A stretch of DNA of 64,000 nt from Fodinibacter sp038258215 (GCA_038258215.1 JBBSQC010000012.1:1-64000); one strand, 5' to 3'. Numbered from the stretch's first letter, positions 23,325 to 32,745 are shown. Notes: generated by a model not told the origin, from the sequence alone. Translations and numbers: made by a program.

Positions 23325-24329
23325 ATGCGCACCCCGGCCCACCTCGCCCCGTCAGCACCGTCGACCCGAGCCAGGCTCCGACCGCCCCGCCTCCTGACCG
23401 CTGCCCTGCTCGTCGGTGCGCTCGGCGTCGGCACCGTTGCGGGATGCAGCGCCGGTAACAGCTCAGGCGACAGCGGTGCGGGCAGCGCTTCATCGGGAGT
23501 TGCGGACCAGTCCGAGGTGCAGGCTCCCGACCGGGCCTCGAGCGGAGGGACCGCGGAGGCACCGGCCGTCGGGTCCGAGGCTGTCAGCTCGAATGCCGTT
23601 GCCGCCGTTGCCGATCGGAAGCTCAGTCGACGAGCCGACATCTCCCTCACCGTGGGCGACGTACCGGTGTCGGCAGCGAAGGTGCGAGGCGTGGCCGCGC
23701 GTCAGAAGGGCGTCGTGGTCGCCGAGGAGGTCTCCAGCCAGCAGCCACCTCCAGAGGGCGACGGCTTCGCCTACGGCACCATCACGATCTCGGTTCCGGC
23801 CGACCACCTGGACGCGGCGTTGGACGAGGTGGCCGAGATCGGGGACGTGGCCTCGCGCAGCACCTCCACCGACGACGTGACGGCCCAGTTCGTCGACACC
23901 GAGTCAAGGGTGGCGTCGATGAAGGCCAGCGTCGAGCGGGTGCGCGCCCTGATGACCCGTGCGGGCGACCTCACCGACATCGTCGCCCTCGAGGCCGAGC
24001 TCTCCCGACGGCAGTCCGACCTCGAGGCCTACGAGTCCCAGCTCGCCGCGCTCAAGGACTCCGTGGCGCTCTCCCCCATCACCGTCAACCTCGCGACGAG
24101 CGAGGAGGTGCTCGCTGCGCAGGACGACGACACCGGGTTCCTCGCCGGGCTCGGGGCGGGGTGGGCAGCGTTCACGGGATCGGTCACCGTGCTGCTGACC
24201 GTCCTCGGGGCGGTGCTCCCCTTCGCCGTGGTGATCGCCCTCGTCCTCGTGCCGCTGGTGCTGTGGCTGCGGCGACGCGCCCCTCGGGCACCGACACCGA
24301 CCGCCCTCCAGCCGCCGCCCGCCGCCTGA
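23325..24329 (+). CDS. DUF4349 lipoprotein
   Basis: 334 residues from ATG 23325 (GAAGGAG upstream). A signal peptide with lipobox TVAG-C near residue 41, a Ser/Gly/Ala linker, then the DUF4349 domain: RADISLTVGDVPVSAAKVRG, FAYGTITISVPADHLDAALD and a coiled-coil VDTESRVASMKASVERVRAL through LEAELSRRQSDLEAYESQLA. A C-terminal transmembrane helix (VTVLLTVLGAVLPFAVVIAL) ends in an arginine-rich tail. It would thus be anchored at both ends outside the membrane. The family is widespread but has no established role. Confidence 0.82.
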   Translation: MRTPAHLAPSAPSTRARLRPPRLLTAALLVGALGVGTVAGCSAGNSSGDSGAGSASSGVADQSEVQAPDRASSGGTAEAPAVGSEAVSSNAVAAVADRKLSRRADISLTVGDVPVSAAKVRGVAARQKGVVVAEEVSSQQPPPEGDGFAYGTITISVPADHLDAALDEVAEIGDVASRSTSTDDVTAQFVDTESRVASMKASVERVRALMTRAGDLTDIVALEAELSRRQSDLEAYESQLAALKDSVALSPITVNLATSEEVLAAQDDDTGFLAGLGAGWAAFTGSVTVLLTVLGAVLPFAVVIALVLVPLVLWLRRRAPRAPTPTALQPPPAA

Positions 24330-24374
24330 GCGCCACCGGCCAGGGACCGGGACACGGAAGGCCGAGGCGCGTCC

Positions 24375-25181
24375 TCAGCGGGCGCCGAACCAGTCCAGGA
24401 GCAGGCGGAGCACCTCGTCGGGCTGCTCCATCGAGGGCAGGTGGGCGCAGCCCGAGAGGTCCACCCGGCGCACGTCCGACAGGTGCCGCTCGAGCAGGTC
24501 CGCGGTGAGGTGGATGGTGTCGAGGTCGTGGGCTCCGACGATGAGGAGCACCGGCTGGTCGACCTCGCCGAGCCGCTCCAGGGCCGGTGGATCGAGCTCG
24601 ACCTCGTCGAGGTCGTCCCAGCCCTCCGTCACCTCGAAGGCGGTGCGCTGCATGACCCGAACGGATGCCGTGACCTCCGGGGCTATGTCGATGGGGTCCC
24701 GTCCTGTTCCCACGACCCACGCCGTGACGTTGGCCTCGACGGCGGCGTCGAGGTCATCACGGGCGAGGGCCTCGCGCTCGGCGTCGAAGAAGGCCCGCAG
24801 TGCCGGCGTCGCCTCGGGGATGAGGCTGCCGCCGGGCGGCGCGAGCACGAGGGATCGGACGAGGTCGGGCCGCACCAGCGCCACCTCCACCGCCACCCCG
24901 GCCCCGAGCGAGGCGGCGACGAGGTGGCACGAATCCACGCCGAGGTGCTCGAGGGTCGCCAGCACGTCGGCGACGTGGTCGAGGCGCTCCGGCCGAGTCG
25001 TCGAGCTCCCGAAACCGCGCAGGTCCAGCCGGATCGTGTCGCGATCTTTGATGAGTGCGGGCCACTGGGGGTGCCACATCCGCCGGTCGGCGATCCCCGC
25101 GTGGAGGAGCACGACCGGAGCCCTCCCCGCCGGTCCGGCGCGGTCGTAGGAGATGCCGGACGGTGTCTGGCTCGAGGTCAC
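24375..25181 (-). CDS. Alpha/beta fold hydrolase
   Basis: 268 residues from GTG 25181 (AAGGAG 4 bases upstream). Canonical catalytic triad: nucleophile in AASLGAG (about residue 90), Asp in VGAHDLDTI and His in CAHLPSMEQPDEV; oxyanion strand VVLLHAGIADRRMW. It resembles soluble esterase/lactonase-type hydrolases of the 3-oxoadipate enol-lactonase group; no catabolic genes are adjacent, so the substrate is unknown. It is the last of a minus-strand run (DMT transporter, hemE, GNAT, hydrolase), 90 bases after the GNAT gene. Confidence 0.82.
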   Translation of the reverse strand: MTSSQTPSGISYDRAGPAGRAPVVLLHAGIADRRMWHPQWPALIKDRDTIRLDLRGFGSSTTRPERLDHVADVLATLEHLGVDSCHLVAASLGAGVAVEVALVRPDLVRSLVLAPPGGSLIPEATPALRAFFDAEREALARDDLDAAVEANVTAWVVGTGRDPIDIAPEVTASVRVMQRTAFEVTEGWDDLDEVELDPPALERLGEVDQPVLLIVGAHDLDTIHLTADLLERHLSDVRRVDLSGCAHLPSMEQPDEVLRLLLDWFGAR

Positions 25182-25271
25182 GGGTCTCCTTGGAGCTTCG
25201 TGGGTGGGTCGCTGGTGCGTCGTTGATCGGGCGCTGCCAGTGAACGCGGTCGCTCCGGTGGGGGCAACCGG

Positions 25272-25763
25272 TTATCCCGCGTGCGGCTCCTCGCGAACCC
25301 ACTCGACCTCACCGTCGACCAGTCGGGCGGTCGGCTGGAGACCCAGCGCCGCGGCCACCCGCTGCGAAGCGACGTGGTCGGGGTGCACGTGCGCCACCAC
25401 GCGGACCACACCCCCGCCCAGGACCTCCTCGAGCACGAGCGTGGCTGCCTCACGAGCGATCCCCCGCCCCTGCCAGCTCGTGGAGACCACCCACGCGAGC
25501 TCGGCCTCTCGGTCAGCCGGGCGCACCGTCGCCTGCACGTAGCCCACCGCGACCCCGCCCTCGCCGAGTCGGATGACCCAGGTGCGCCACTCCTCCTCCG
25601 GGTCCCCCGAGCCGGCGACCTGCCGGGTGTACCGCTGCTCGAGCTCGGCCGTGGTCGGGGCGCGGCCTCCCGTGAAGAGGTAGAGCGCTGGGTCGGCGAG
25701 GACATCCGCCATCTCGCCTGCGTGGTCGACGCGCAGCCGTTCGAGCCCCAGCCTCCCGGTCAC
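25272..25763 (-). CDS. GNAT family N-acetyltransferase
   Basis: 163 residues from GTG 25763, overlapping the hemE stop by 4 bases (GTGA). Acetyl-CoA binding motif A is WVVSTSWQGRGIAREAATLV, with GYVQATV before it and HPDHVASQRVAAALGL (motif B) after it; this is the RimJ/RimL-like branch that also modifies small molecules. Coupling with hemE is positional and does not prove a role in heme synthesis. A much longer frame upstream reads antisense to hemE and is not used. Confidence 0.82.
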   Translation of the reverse strand: MTGRLGLERLRVDHAGEMADVLADPALYLFTGGRAPTTAELEQRYTRQVAGSGDPEEEWRTWVIRLGEGGVAVGYVQATVRPADREAELAWVVSTSWQGRGIAREAATLVLEEVLGGGVVRVVAHVHPDHVASQRVAAALGLQPTARLVDGEVEWVREEPHAG

Positions 25764-26812
25764 CGGGCGGAGGCCTCGTGCACCAGGTCGACGACCTTGG
25801 TCAGCACGTCGGGGTCGGTGTCGGGAAGCACGCCGTGCCCGAGGTTGAAGATGTGCCCGGGGGCAGCCATCCCCTCGCGCACGATCTGGCGCACCCGCCG
25901 CTCCAGCGGCTCCCACGGGGCGAAGAGCAGGGCAGGGTCCAGGTTGCCCTGCACGGCATACCGGCCGTCCAGACGGGCCAGCGCGTCGGTGAGCGAGACG
26001 CGGTAGTCGACGCCCACGACGTCCGCGCCGGCCTCGCCCATGAGCGGGAGCAGCTCGCCGGTGCCGACCCCGAAGTGGATCCGCGGGACGTCGAGGTCCG
26101 CGACGGTGGCGAGCGCAGTGGTCGAGTGGGACTGCACGAATGCCGTGTAGTCGGCGCGGTTCAGCACCCCGGCCCAGGAGTCGAAGAGCTGCACGACCGA
26201 GGCGCCTGCCTCGGCCTGGACGCGCAGGAAGGCCCCGGAGATCTGCGCGAGCTGGGCGCAGAGGTCGTGCCACAGCTCGGGGTCGCCGTGCATGAGTGCC
26301 TTGGTGTGCTCGTGGTTGCGCGACGGCCCACCCTCCACGAGGTAGGACGCGAGCGTGAACGGTGCCCCGGCGAACCCGATGAGGGGGGTGGCGCCGAGCT
26401 CGGCCGTGAGCAGTCGCACGGACTCGGTGATGTCGGGCACGTCCTCGGGATGGAGGTCCCTCACCTGGCCGAGGTCGGCCCGGCTGCGGATCGGGCGCTC
26501 GATGACCGGCCCGACACCGGGGACGATGTCGAGGGCGACGCCGACGGCCTGGAGGGGGACGACGATGTCGGAGAAGAGGATCGCGGCGTCGACCCCGTGA
26601 CGGCGCACCGGTTGCAGGGTGATCTCGGTGACCAGGTCGGGGCGCCGGCACGACTCCAGCATGCCGACCCCCTCGCGCAGCGCGCGGTATTCCGGGAGGG
26701 ACCGCCCCGCCTGTCGCATGAACCAGACCGGGGTGTGCGGCACCGGCTGGCGCCGGGCGGCGCGCACCAGCACGGAGTCCGAGGTGGAGGTGGTCGGGGC
26801 GGGAGTGCTCAC
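25760..26812 (-). CDS. hemE: Uroporphyrinogen decarboxylase
   Basis: 350 residues from GTG 26812, with GGAGG 11 bases upstream; ATG 26830 lies before that site and is less likely. Signature PVWFMRQAGRSLPEYR holds the invariant arginines that bind the substrate, with ILFSDIVVPLQAVG, FAGAPFTLASYLVEG (catalytic Tyr region), GVDYRVSLTDA and GHIFNLGHGVLPDTDPD at the end. It decarboxylates uroporphyrinogen III to coproporphyrinogen III, feeding HemG and HemQ encoded 3-5 kb away. It is followed by the coupled GNAT gene. Confidence 0.95.
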   Translation of the reverse strand: MSTPAPTTSTSDSVLVRAARRQPVPHTPVWFMRQAGRSLPEYRALREGVGMLESCRRPDLVTEITLQPVRRHGVDAAILFSDIVVPLQAVGVALDIVPGVGPVIERPIRSRADLGQVRDLHPEDVPDITESVRLLTAELGATPLIGFAGAPFTLASYLVEGGPSRNHEHTKALMHGDPELWHDLCAQLAQISGAFLRVQAEAGASVVQLFDSWAGVLNRADYTAFVQSHSTTALATVADLDVPRIHFGVGTGELLPLMGEAGADVVGVDYRVSLTDALARLDGRYAVQGNLDPALLFAPWEPLERRVRQIVREGMAAPGHIFNLGHGVLPDTDPDVLTKVVDLVHEASAR

Positions 26813-26890
26813 GAGGCGACATCCTCCCATCGCGGCGCGAGGACCGGTGACCCGGCGGCGCCACCCCGCCGCACCAGCGTCCCCGTGGGG

Positions 26891-27715
26891 TCAGAGGGCG
26901 ATGACCGCCGCGCCGCCGATGGCGAGCACGACCCCCACCTGTTGCACGCGCTGGAGCCTCTCGTCGAGCAGCACCCGGGCCAGCACGATCGTGACCACGG
27001 GGTACAGCGAGGCGAGGACCGCGGTGGTGCTGACCTGGCCTCGGGAGGACGCGATGGAGAACAGCGCGTTCGCGGCGAGGTCGCCGCAGCCGATGAGGAG
27101 CAGCGAGGGCACCTCGCGCCTCGTGACCCCGCCCGTGCTCCGCGTCAGCAGCGCCACGGCCAGGAGGATCGTCACGGAGGTCATCCGCATCCCCCACAGC
27201 GTCATCAGGGTCGACTCGCGACCACCACGGTCGATGCAGAACAACGCCAGCCCGAACCCGAGGGCCGCGAAGCACGCGAGGACGACGGGTCGCGCCGACA
27301 CCTCACCACTGAGCTCCGGCCCCGACGCGAGGGTCACCCCCACGACCGCGACGAGCATGCCCACCCACGCCCAGGGCGACGGCACATCGCCGGTGGCCAC
27401 ACCGAGGGCCACTGGCACGACGACGCCCAGCGCCGCGATCGGCGCGACCACGCCCATCGTCCCGGAGGACAGGGCGGTATAGAAGCAGACGAGCCCGGCC
27501 ATGCCCGACAGACCGGCCACGACGGACCAGACCGGCCACCCCGACCAGGTCACGGTGTCCCACTGCGTCAGGACCACCAGGGAGATGACGACCAGGGCCA
27601 GGCCCTGGGTCCAACCGACGACGGCCACGGCGGGGCGCCTGCGAGAGGCGACGCCGGCGAAGAAGTCGGAGGTGCCCCAGGCCGCCGACGAGGCCAGGGC
27701 GATCAGGCTCAGCAC
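26891..27715 (-). CDS. DMT/EamA family transporter
   Basis: 274 residues from GTG 27715 with ten hydrophobic segments in two five-helix halves, the EamA drug/metabolite transporter layout. Landmarks are SSAAWGTSDFFAGVASRR in TM1, GLVCFYTALSSGTMGVVAPI in TM3-4 and FSIASSRGQVSTTAVLASLY in the second half. Substrate unknown. It is upstream of hemE on the same strand, separated by 78 bases, and may be in the same transcript. Confidence 0.8.
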   Translation of the reverse strand: MLSLIALASSAAWGTSDFFAGVASRRRPAVAVVGWTQGLALVVISLVVLTQWDTVTWSGWPVWSVVAGLSGMAGLVCFYTALSSGTMGVVAPIAALGVVVPVALGVATGDVPSPWAWVGMLVAVVGVTLASGPELSGEVSARPVVLACFAALGFGLALFCIDRGGRESTLMTLWGMRMTSVTILLAVALLTRSTGGVTRREVPSLLLIGCGDLAANALFSIASSRGQVSTTAVLASLYPVVTIVLARVLLDERLQRVQQVGVVLAIGGAAVIAL

Positions 27716-27806
27716 CGGCCCAGCCTAGTCAGGCGCTCAGCGCCCGCCCCCGGCGCTCCGGCGTGGCCTCACGACGGGAGGTGGCGGCCCGGCATAGATT
27801 GCTCTC

Positions 27807-28391
27807 GTGTCCAGCCGCACCGTGACCGGGCGGGAGTCGCCGGAGTTCACCCGGGCTCTCGAGGACCTTCGTCGTGCCCGGCTGCGGTCCGAGATCCGGC
27901 TCACCGAGGTCCCCGCCCCCCAACGGATCGCACCGTATGCCGTGGCCCTCACCGCCGACGTCATCGACCCCGCGGACCAGGACGACGACCTCGCGTCGGG
28001 CCGGTTCGTGCTGCTCCACGACCCGTCGGCGCCGGAGCCGTGGGGTGGGCAGTGGCGCGCGGTGACCTTCGCGCGGGCCGAGCTGGAGCCGGAGTTCGCG
28101 AGCGACCCACTGCTCGGTGAGGTCGGCTGGAGCTGGCTCACCGACGCACTGGCGCACCGGGACCTCGAGTTCGCTGCGGAGGCCGGCACCGTGACGCGCG
28201 TGGTGTCCCAGAGCTTCGCCGGCCTCGCCGACCGGCCGCCGAGCGTGGAGATGGAGGTCAGGGCGTCGTGGACCCCGATCGGCTCCGACATGGCCCCGCA
28301 CCTGCTCGCCTGGTCCGACCTGCTGTGCACCATCGCCGGGTTGCCCCCGTTGCCCGAGGGTGTCGTGGCCCTCCCCGGACCTCGCCGCTAG
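27807..28391 (+). CDS. DUF3000 family protein
   Basis: 194 residues from GTG 27807. Matches the actinobacteria-restricted DUF3000 family: FTRALEDLRRARLRSEIRLT, GRFVLLHDPSAPEPWGGQWR, GWSWLTDALAHR and GSDMAPHLLAWSDLLCTIAG. No catalytic motif is evident. Its stop is immediately followed by the RNase D start, an arrangement conserved in actinobacteria, which suggests a link to RNA processing or to the co-transcribed gene. Function unknown. Confidence 0.88.
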   Translation: MSSRTVTGRESPEFTRALEDLRRARLRSEIRLTEVPAPQRIAPYAVALTADVIDPADQDDDLASGRFVLLHDPSAPEPWGGQWRAVTFARAELEPEFASDPLLGEVGWSWLTDALAHRDLEFAAEAGTVTRVVSQSFAGLADRPPSVEMEVRASWTPIGSDMAPHLLAWSDLLCTIAGLPPLPEGVVALPGPRR

Positions 28392-29633
28392 ATGAACGAG
28401 AAGCAGCCGGTGCCGGACCCCGCGGTGAGCGAGGCCGTCACCACCATCGCCCTCGACGAGCCCGCCGACGGCGTGCCGCAGGTGGTGGAGTCCGAACGCG
28501 CCCTGGCCGAGGCCGCCGCCGCGGTGGCCGCCGGGGAGGGCCCCGTCGCCATCGACGCCGAGCGCGCCTCCGGCTACCGCTACGGTCAACGCGCCTACCT
28601 GGTGCAGGTGCGGCGCTCGGGGTCGGGCACCTGGCTGATCGACCCCATCGCCTGCCCGGACCTCTCCCCCCTCGACGAGGCGATCGGCGCGGCCGAGTGG
28701 CTCCTGCACGCGGCCACCCAGGACCTTGCCTGCCTGGCCGAGGTGGGCCTGCGGCCGCGCCAGCTCTTCGACACCGAGCTGGCCGGGCGGATCCTGGGGC
28801 TGCCCCGAGTGGGGCTGGCCGCCGTCGTCGAGAGCTACCTCGGGCTGACGCTTGCCAAGGAGCACTCCGCCGTCGACTGGTCGACCCGCCCGCTCCCCGA
28901 GCCCTGGTTGCGCTATGCGGCCCTGGACGTCGAGGTGCTCGACGAGCTGCGCAACCTCATGGGCGTCGACCTCGCCGTGCAGGGAAAGTCGGAGTGGGCG
29001 CGACAGGAGTTCACCTCGCTCCTCAGCTGGCGGCCCACCGAGCGGGTGGACCCGTGGCGCCGCACCTCGGGGATGAACGCCCTGCGCTCGCGGCGGTCGG
29101 TCGCCGTGGTCCGCGAGCTCTGGTACGCCCGCGACGACATCGCGCGAGACCGCGACACCGCGGTCGGTCGGGTGCTGCCCGACGCCTCGCTCGTGGAGAT
29201 CGCCCGGGTCGCGCCGACGTCGACCGACGACCTGCCCCGCGGGCACCGCGCGATCGCCCGCTACGGCCGCCGCTGGGTCGAAGCCGTACGGACGGCGATG
29301 GCCATCGCCGAGGACGACCTCCCACCGCGCACCCTGCCCTCCGACGGTCCGCCTCCACCAAGGGTCTGGGCCGACAAGAACCCGCTCGCCGCTGAGCGGC
29401 TCTCCGCGGCGCGTGCGGCTCTCACGGCCTTCGCTGAAGAGCACACCATCCCCGTCGAGAACGTCTGCTCACCGGACCCCTTGCGCCGGGTGGTGTGGCA
29501 GCCCCCAGCAGGGCAGGACGCCGCCGCGTTCGCTGCCGCGTTCCACGCGCTCGGAGTGCGCCAGTGGCAGGCCGAGATCGTGGCTCCGCTGCTCGAGGCG
29601 ACCTTTGCCGACCACCCCGACCCCGGCCACTAG
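28392..29633 (+). CDS. rnd: Ribonuclease D-like 3'-5' exonuclease
   Basis: 413 residues starting at the ATG directly after the DUF3000 stop. DEDDy exonuclease motifs: Exo I VAIDAERASGY, Exo II LHAATQDLACL and Exo III LRYAALDVEVL with the active Tyr. An HRDC helical domain follows at about 215-300 (RELWYARDDIARDRDTAVGR, LPRGHRAIARYGRRW). It trims 3' ends of tRNA and other small RNAs with two metal ions. The stop codon shares the bases CTAG with the stop of the convergent VOC gene. Confidence 0.9.
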   Translation: MNEKQPVPDPAVSEAVTTIALDEPADGVPQVVESERALAEAAAAVAAGEGPVAIDAERASGYRYGQRAYLVQVRRSGSGTWLIDPIACPDLSPLDEAIGAAEWLLHAATQDLACLAEVGLRPRQLFDTELAGRILGLPRVGLAAVVESYLGLTLAKEHSAVDWSTRPLPEPWLRYAALDVEVLDELRNLMGVDLAVQGKSEWARQEFTSLLSWRPTERVDPWRRTSGMNALRSRRSVAVVRELWYARDDIARDRDTAVGRVLPDASLVEIARVAPTSTDDLPRGHRAIARYGRRWVEAVRTAMAIAEDDLPPRTLPSDGPPPPRVWADKNPLAAERLSAARAALTAFAEEHTIPVENVCSPDPLRRVVWQPPAGQDAAAFAAAFHALGVRQWQAEIVAPLLEATFADHPDPGH

Positions 29634-30070
29634 TCGAGGCAGAACTCGTTTCCCTCGGGGTCGTGCATGGTGATGAACCCCGACTCCATCCTGGCGGCGT
29701 CGGGCTCGACGCGCCGGGCGCGGGTGGCCCCGAGCACCTCGAGTCGCTCCGCCTCGGCCTCCAGGGCGCTCATCCGGGCGGCACCCTCCAGGCCCGGTGC
29801 CGCCCGGAGATCGAGGTGCACCCGGTTCTTCACCGACTTGCCCTCGGGAACCTGCTGGAAGAACACCCGCGGGTGGCTGCCCTCGACCGGGAGGATCGCC
29901 GAGCGGGAGTTCCACTGGTCCTGCGGAACCCCGAATGCCGTGAGCGCCGCGTCCCAGGTGTCGAACCCTTCCGGCGGCGGTTGCACCTCGTAGCCCAGGG
30001 CCTCGGCCCAGAAGGCCGCCAGTGCGGCCGGGTCGGCGCAGTCGAACGTGATCTGTAGGTCCTTGGTCAT
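29630..30070 (-). CDS. VOC family protein (glyoxalase-like)
   Basis: 146 residues from ATG 30070. Opens TKDLQITFDCADPAALAAFW and ends FITMHDPEGNEFCLD, the double beta-alpha-beta-beta-beta pattern of the glyoxalase_6 subgroup. The middle NRVHLDLRAAP segment supplies the His common in this group. The metal ligands and substrate are not determinable here. Its stop overlaps that of rnd. The ribosome site is weak. Confidence 0.82.
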   Translation of the reverse strand: MTKDLQITFDCADPAALAAFWAEALGYEVQPPPEGFDTWDAALTAFGVPQDQWNSRSAILPVEGSHPRVFFQQVPEGKSVKNRVHLDLRAAPGLEGAARMSALEAEAERLEVLGATRARRVEPDAARMESGFITMHDPEGNEFCLD

Positions 30071-30394
30071 GACTCTAGTGTCGCTTCGATCACCGACACG
30101 GGTCCGCCCATCCCGCTCGGCCCCGTGCGCGAGTTGACGACCTTCGCCGCCCGCGCCCAAGAGCGGACGACAAGCAGCAGGCCGGCAATGTTCGTTGGGA
30201 GCCGCGATCCGATTGGTTGCGTCGTTCTTGGCACCCTCGTGATGCTTCGCCCGGACGGAGCGCGGTCAGCCGATCGCATGCAACGCGTTCCGGTCGCCTT
30301 GGGCAACGGGTGCCAGACTGGTGGTGGTCACAAGGCACCGGGAGACACGTCATGGTGCACCTGGCCAAGGATCCGACTGGGAAGGAGAGCAGAG
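30071..30394. other. 324 bp intergenic region, nothing recognised
   Basis: Separates two divergent VOC genes. Base composition is lower in GC than the flanks. No RNA, repeat or coding frame with support. Confidence 0.5.
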
Positions 30395-30742
30395 ATGGCG
30401 GTCGGCATCTTCGCTGGGATACCCGTTCAGGACTACGCCGTGGCGCGAGATTGGTATGAGCGCCTGTTTGGTGCCGAGCCCAGCTTCTACCCCAACGACG
30501 TCGAGGCCGTGTGGCAGCTCGCTGAGAACTGCAATGTGTACATCGTTGAAGATGTCCAGCGCGCCGGTGGCGCAGTCAACATGGTTTGGGTCGACGACCC
30601 CGTGGGTGAAGTCGACCGAATCGCGGCGCGAGGCTTGGCGCCGGATGATGTCGAAAAGCACGAAGGAGTGTGGAAGGACGTTTTCCACGATACGGATGGC
30701 AACGAGACCGGCATCGGCGGTGAGGTCGGGTCGGCCGAGTGA
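30395..30742 (+). CDS. VOC family protein
   Basis: 115 residues from ATG 30395 with GAAGGAG upstream. MAVGIFAGIPVQDYAVARDW and the ending DVFHDTDGNETGIGGEVG fit a VOC half-barrel protein that dimerises. Only EDVQRAGGAVNMVWVDD in the middle is distinctive. Codon usage is less GC-biased than in core genes (several AAT, GAT, GAA codons), consistent with recent acquisition. Function not assigned. Confidence 0.75.
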   Translation: MAVGIFAGIPVQDYAVARDWYERLFGAEPSFYPNDVEAVWQLAENCNVYIVEDVQRAGGAVNMVWVDDPVGEVDRIAARGLAPDDVEKHEGVWKDVFHDTDGNETGIGGEVGSAE

Positions 30743-31115
30743 TCCAGAGCGACCATGCCGTTCGTTGCGGATCCTTTGCCCGGGGCTGGTCAGTGGGGGG
30801 CCTGCGGGGGGCCGTGGGGCGTAGGCCGTCCAGCGCGGCGCGCAGAATGGGTTCGACGTACTCTCGGTCACCGGGCACGGTGATGGCCCGGTCTGGGCCC
30901 GGGAGGTCCGCCGCTTCGAGCCCCAGCCCGAGATGGATTGACTTCATCGTCGAGGACACAAGGCGAACTCAACTGACTGCGGTCAGAGAGCTCGTGACCG
31001 AGTCTCGAGGGTGTGTACCTGAGGGTGTCGCACGCCGCGTGGACCGTTCGTCGTACAGGTGAGACTGTCCGGCGAGGACACTCGAAGCAGAAGCCACCCC
31101 TGAGAGGACCCCGCA
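30743..31115. other. 373 bp intergenic region, nothing recognised
   Basis: Contains no supported gene. A plus-strand open stretch (LTAVRELVTESRG) and minus frames are short and lack family features. The promoter of the DHFR-like gene should lie at its right end. Confidence 0.45.
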
Positions 31116-31709
31116 ATGTCGAAGATCATCGCAGTCATGTCCATGTCGCTCGACGGCTTCGTGGCGGACCCCCACGATGGCGTGGCCGAGGTGTTCGACT
31201 GGTACACCTCAGGGGACGTCGAGTTCAACACCGGAGGGTCAGACCCCATGACGTTCAGGCTGTCCGAGCCGAGCGCCGAGCACTTCCGCGGACTCACCTC
31301 CGAGCTCGGCGCGGTGCTCACCGGTCGACGCACCTTCGACGTCGCCCACGGGTGGGGTGGAAACCACGCCTGGGGACCGGCATTCGTGCTGACCCACCAC
31401 GTTCCGGACGGTTGGCCCCGACCCGACTCCACAGTGCACTTCGTGACGGACGGCGTCGACAGCGCCGTGGCCCAGGCCAAGGTTGCCGCTGGCGACAAGT
31501 CCGTTGGAGTCCATGGTGCCGAAACGATTCAGCAATGCCTCAATGCGGGCCTCATCGACGCGCTCCACGTCGACCTCTCAGCCGTGCTCCTGGGCTCAGG
31601 GGTGCGACTCTTCGAGCACCTCACTGTCACGCCGGCCGTCCTCGGCAACCCGACGGTGGTCCAGGGCGTCGGCGTCACACACTTGCGCTACCCGGTGAGC
31701 AGTGCGTAG
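31116..31709 (+). CDS. Dihydrofolate reductase-like (RibD-C) protein
   Basis: 197 residues from ATG 31116 (SKIIAVMSMSLDGFVADPHD), preceded by GAGAGG. The fold is DHFR/RibD-C: MSMSLDGFVAD, ELGAVLTGRRTFDVAHGWGG, FVLTHHVPDGWPRP, GVHGAETIQQCLNAGLIDAL and VLLGSGVRLFEHL. These stand-alone reductases use NADPH; substrates are rarely known and few replace folate reduction. Codon use and setting (between VOC, methyltransferase and relic genes) suggest an accessory gene. Confidence 0.85.
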   Translation: MSKIIAVMSMSLDGFVADPHDGVAEVFDWYTSGDVEFNTGGSDPMTFRLSEPSAEHFRGLTSELGAVLTGRRTFDVAHGWGGNHAWGPAFVLTHHVPDGWPRPDSTVHFVTDGVDSAVAQAKVAAGDKSVGVHGAETIQQCLNAGLIDALHVDLSAVLLGSGVRLFEHLTVTPAVLGNPTVVQGVGVTHLRYPVSSA

Positions 31710-31814
31710 GCGGCGCAGCCGGATCGCCCGCTCCTGCCCCTCTCGGCACCGCCGGGTAGGCCGGACTTTCGGCCGCCCCGCACCTGGCGCCTTGGCTGAC
31801 CTACAGTCGGTTTC

Positions 31815-32414
31815 GTGGACACGGTGGAGGAGGGTTTGCAGGCGTTCTACGCCACCGAGATGAAGCACCGTGCGAGCCGGCCCCTGGGTGTGGCCCGCAC
31901 CGCACGAGTCGAGGCATTCACCGAACGCCTTCGCGCCATGGATTCGCAAGCCGTGGTCGAGGTCGGGTGCGGCGCGGGACGCGACGGTCTGATCGTGCGT
32001 CGGGGCGTGAGCGCCTACACCGGGGTCGACGTGTCACCTGCGGCGGTGCGCACCTGTCGCGACAGAGGATTGACTCCGGTGCAGGGGTCGGCCACCCACC
32101 TGCCCTTCGACGACGACTCCTTCGACGGGGCCTGGTCGATGAGCACTCTGATGCACCTACCCGGTGAGGGGTTCGCCATGGCGCTCGGCGAGATCGCCCG
32201 GGTGGTCAGGACGGGTGGGACGGTGGAGATCGGCGTGTGGGGTCACACCAGGAGCAGGGAGTGGACGAAGCCCGAAGGCCGGTACTTCAACCACCGCACC
32301 GACGAGCAGTTCCAGCGCGACCTGCATTCTGTGGGGACTGTCGTTGACTTCGACACCTGGGACTGGTTCGAGGACGGGGGTCACTACCAGTGGGCACGGG
32401 TGAAGGTTCGATAG
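31815..32414 (+). CDS. Class I SAM-dependent methyltransferase
   Basis: 199 residues from GTG 31815. SAM-binding motif I is VVEVGCGAGRDGL (about residues 46-58), the acidic residue after strand 2 is in YTGVDVSP, and motif II/III lies around DDSFDGAWSMSTLMHLPGEG with ARVVRTGGTVEIGVWG. This is the Methyltransf_11 type. The last part, FEDGGHYQWARVKVR, is a terminal beta strand. Substrate unknown; no adjacent biosynthetic genes. Confidence 0.85.
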   Translation: MDTVEEGLQAFYATEMKHRASRPLGVARTARVEAFTERLRAMDSQAVVEVGCGAGRDGLIVRRGVSAYTGVDVSPAAVRTCRDRGLTPVQGSATHLPFDDDSFDGAWSMSTLMHLPGEGFAMALGEIARVVRTGGTVEIGVWGHTRSREWTKPEGRYFNHRTDEQFQRDLHSVGTVVDFDTWDWFEDGGHYQWARVKVR

Positions 32415-32745
32415 GTGCGCCACGCGGCCGTCCACGAACGCACTCAAGTCCCGCGTATCGCGCGGTCGGAAGTCCCCCGCGCCCAACCTCGAAGCGGGTC
32501 CGCGAAGTCCGACGCGTTAGAGCGCGCGTAAGGTTGTTTCGGTCCACCACCAGCAACTCTGGAAGTAGTTCCTGCTGCCTGGTGACATCGGGTTGGCCGC
32601 GAGCATCGTGCGGCAGGAGCCCGCGATCGACTGGTGCGGAACTCGGCCTCAAGGCCTGTTGATAGCCAGTGAGCCGTCCGCCGACGGGTGTGGTTACGAC
32701 TCCGAACTGAGGTCGACCGGCGGCGAAGTGCCGAAGGTGTGGCGG
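32415..32745. other. 331 bp intergenic region, nothing recognised
   Basis: Lies between the methyltransferase and SnoaL-like stops. No supported gene, RNA or terminator seen; open frames look like chance. Confidence 0.45.

Noticed and set aside
25778..28120. 780-residue plus-strand frame over hemE and the DMT gene
   Set aside because: Antisense shadow; composition is Asp/Gly/Arg-rich and overlaps three recognised genes.
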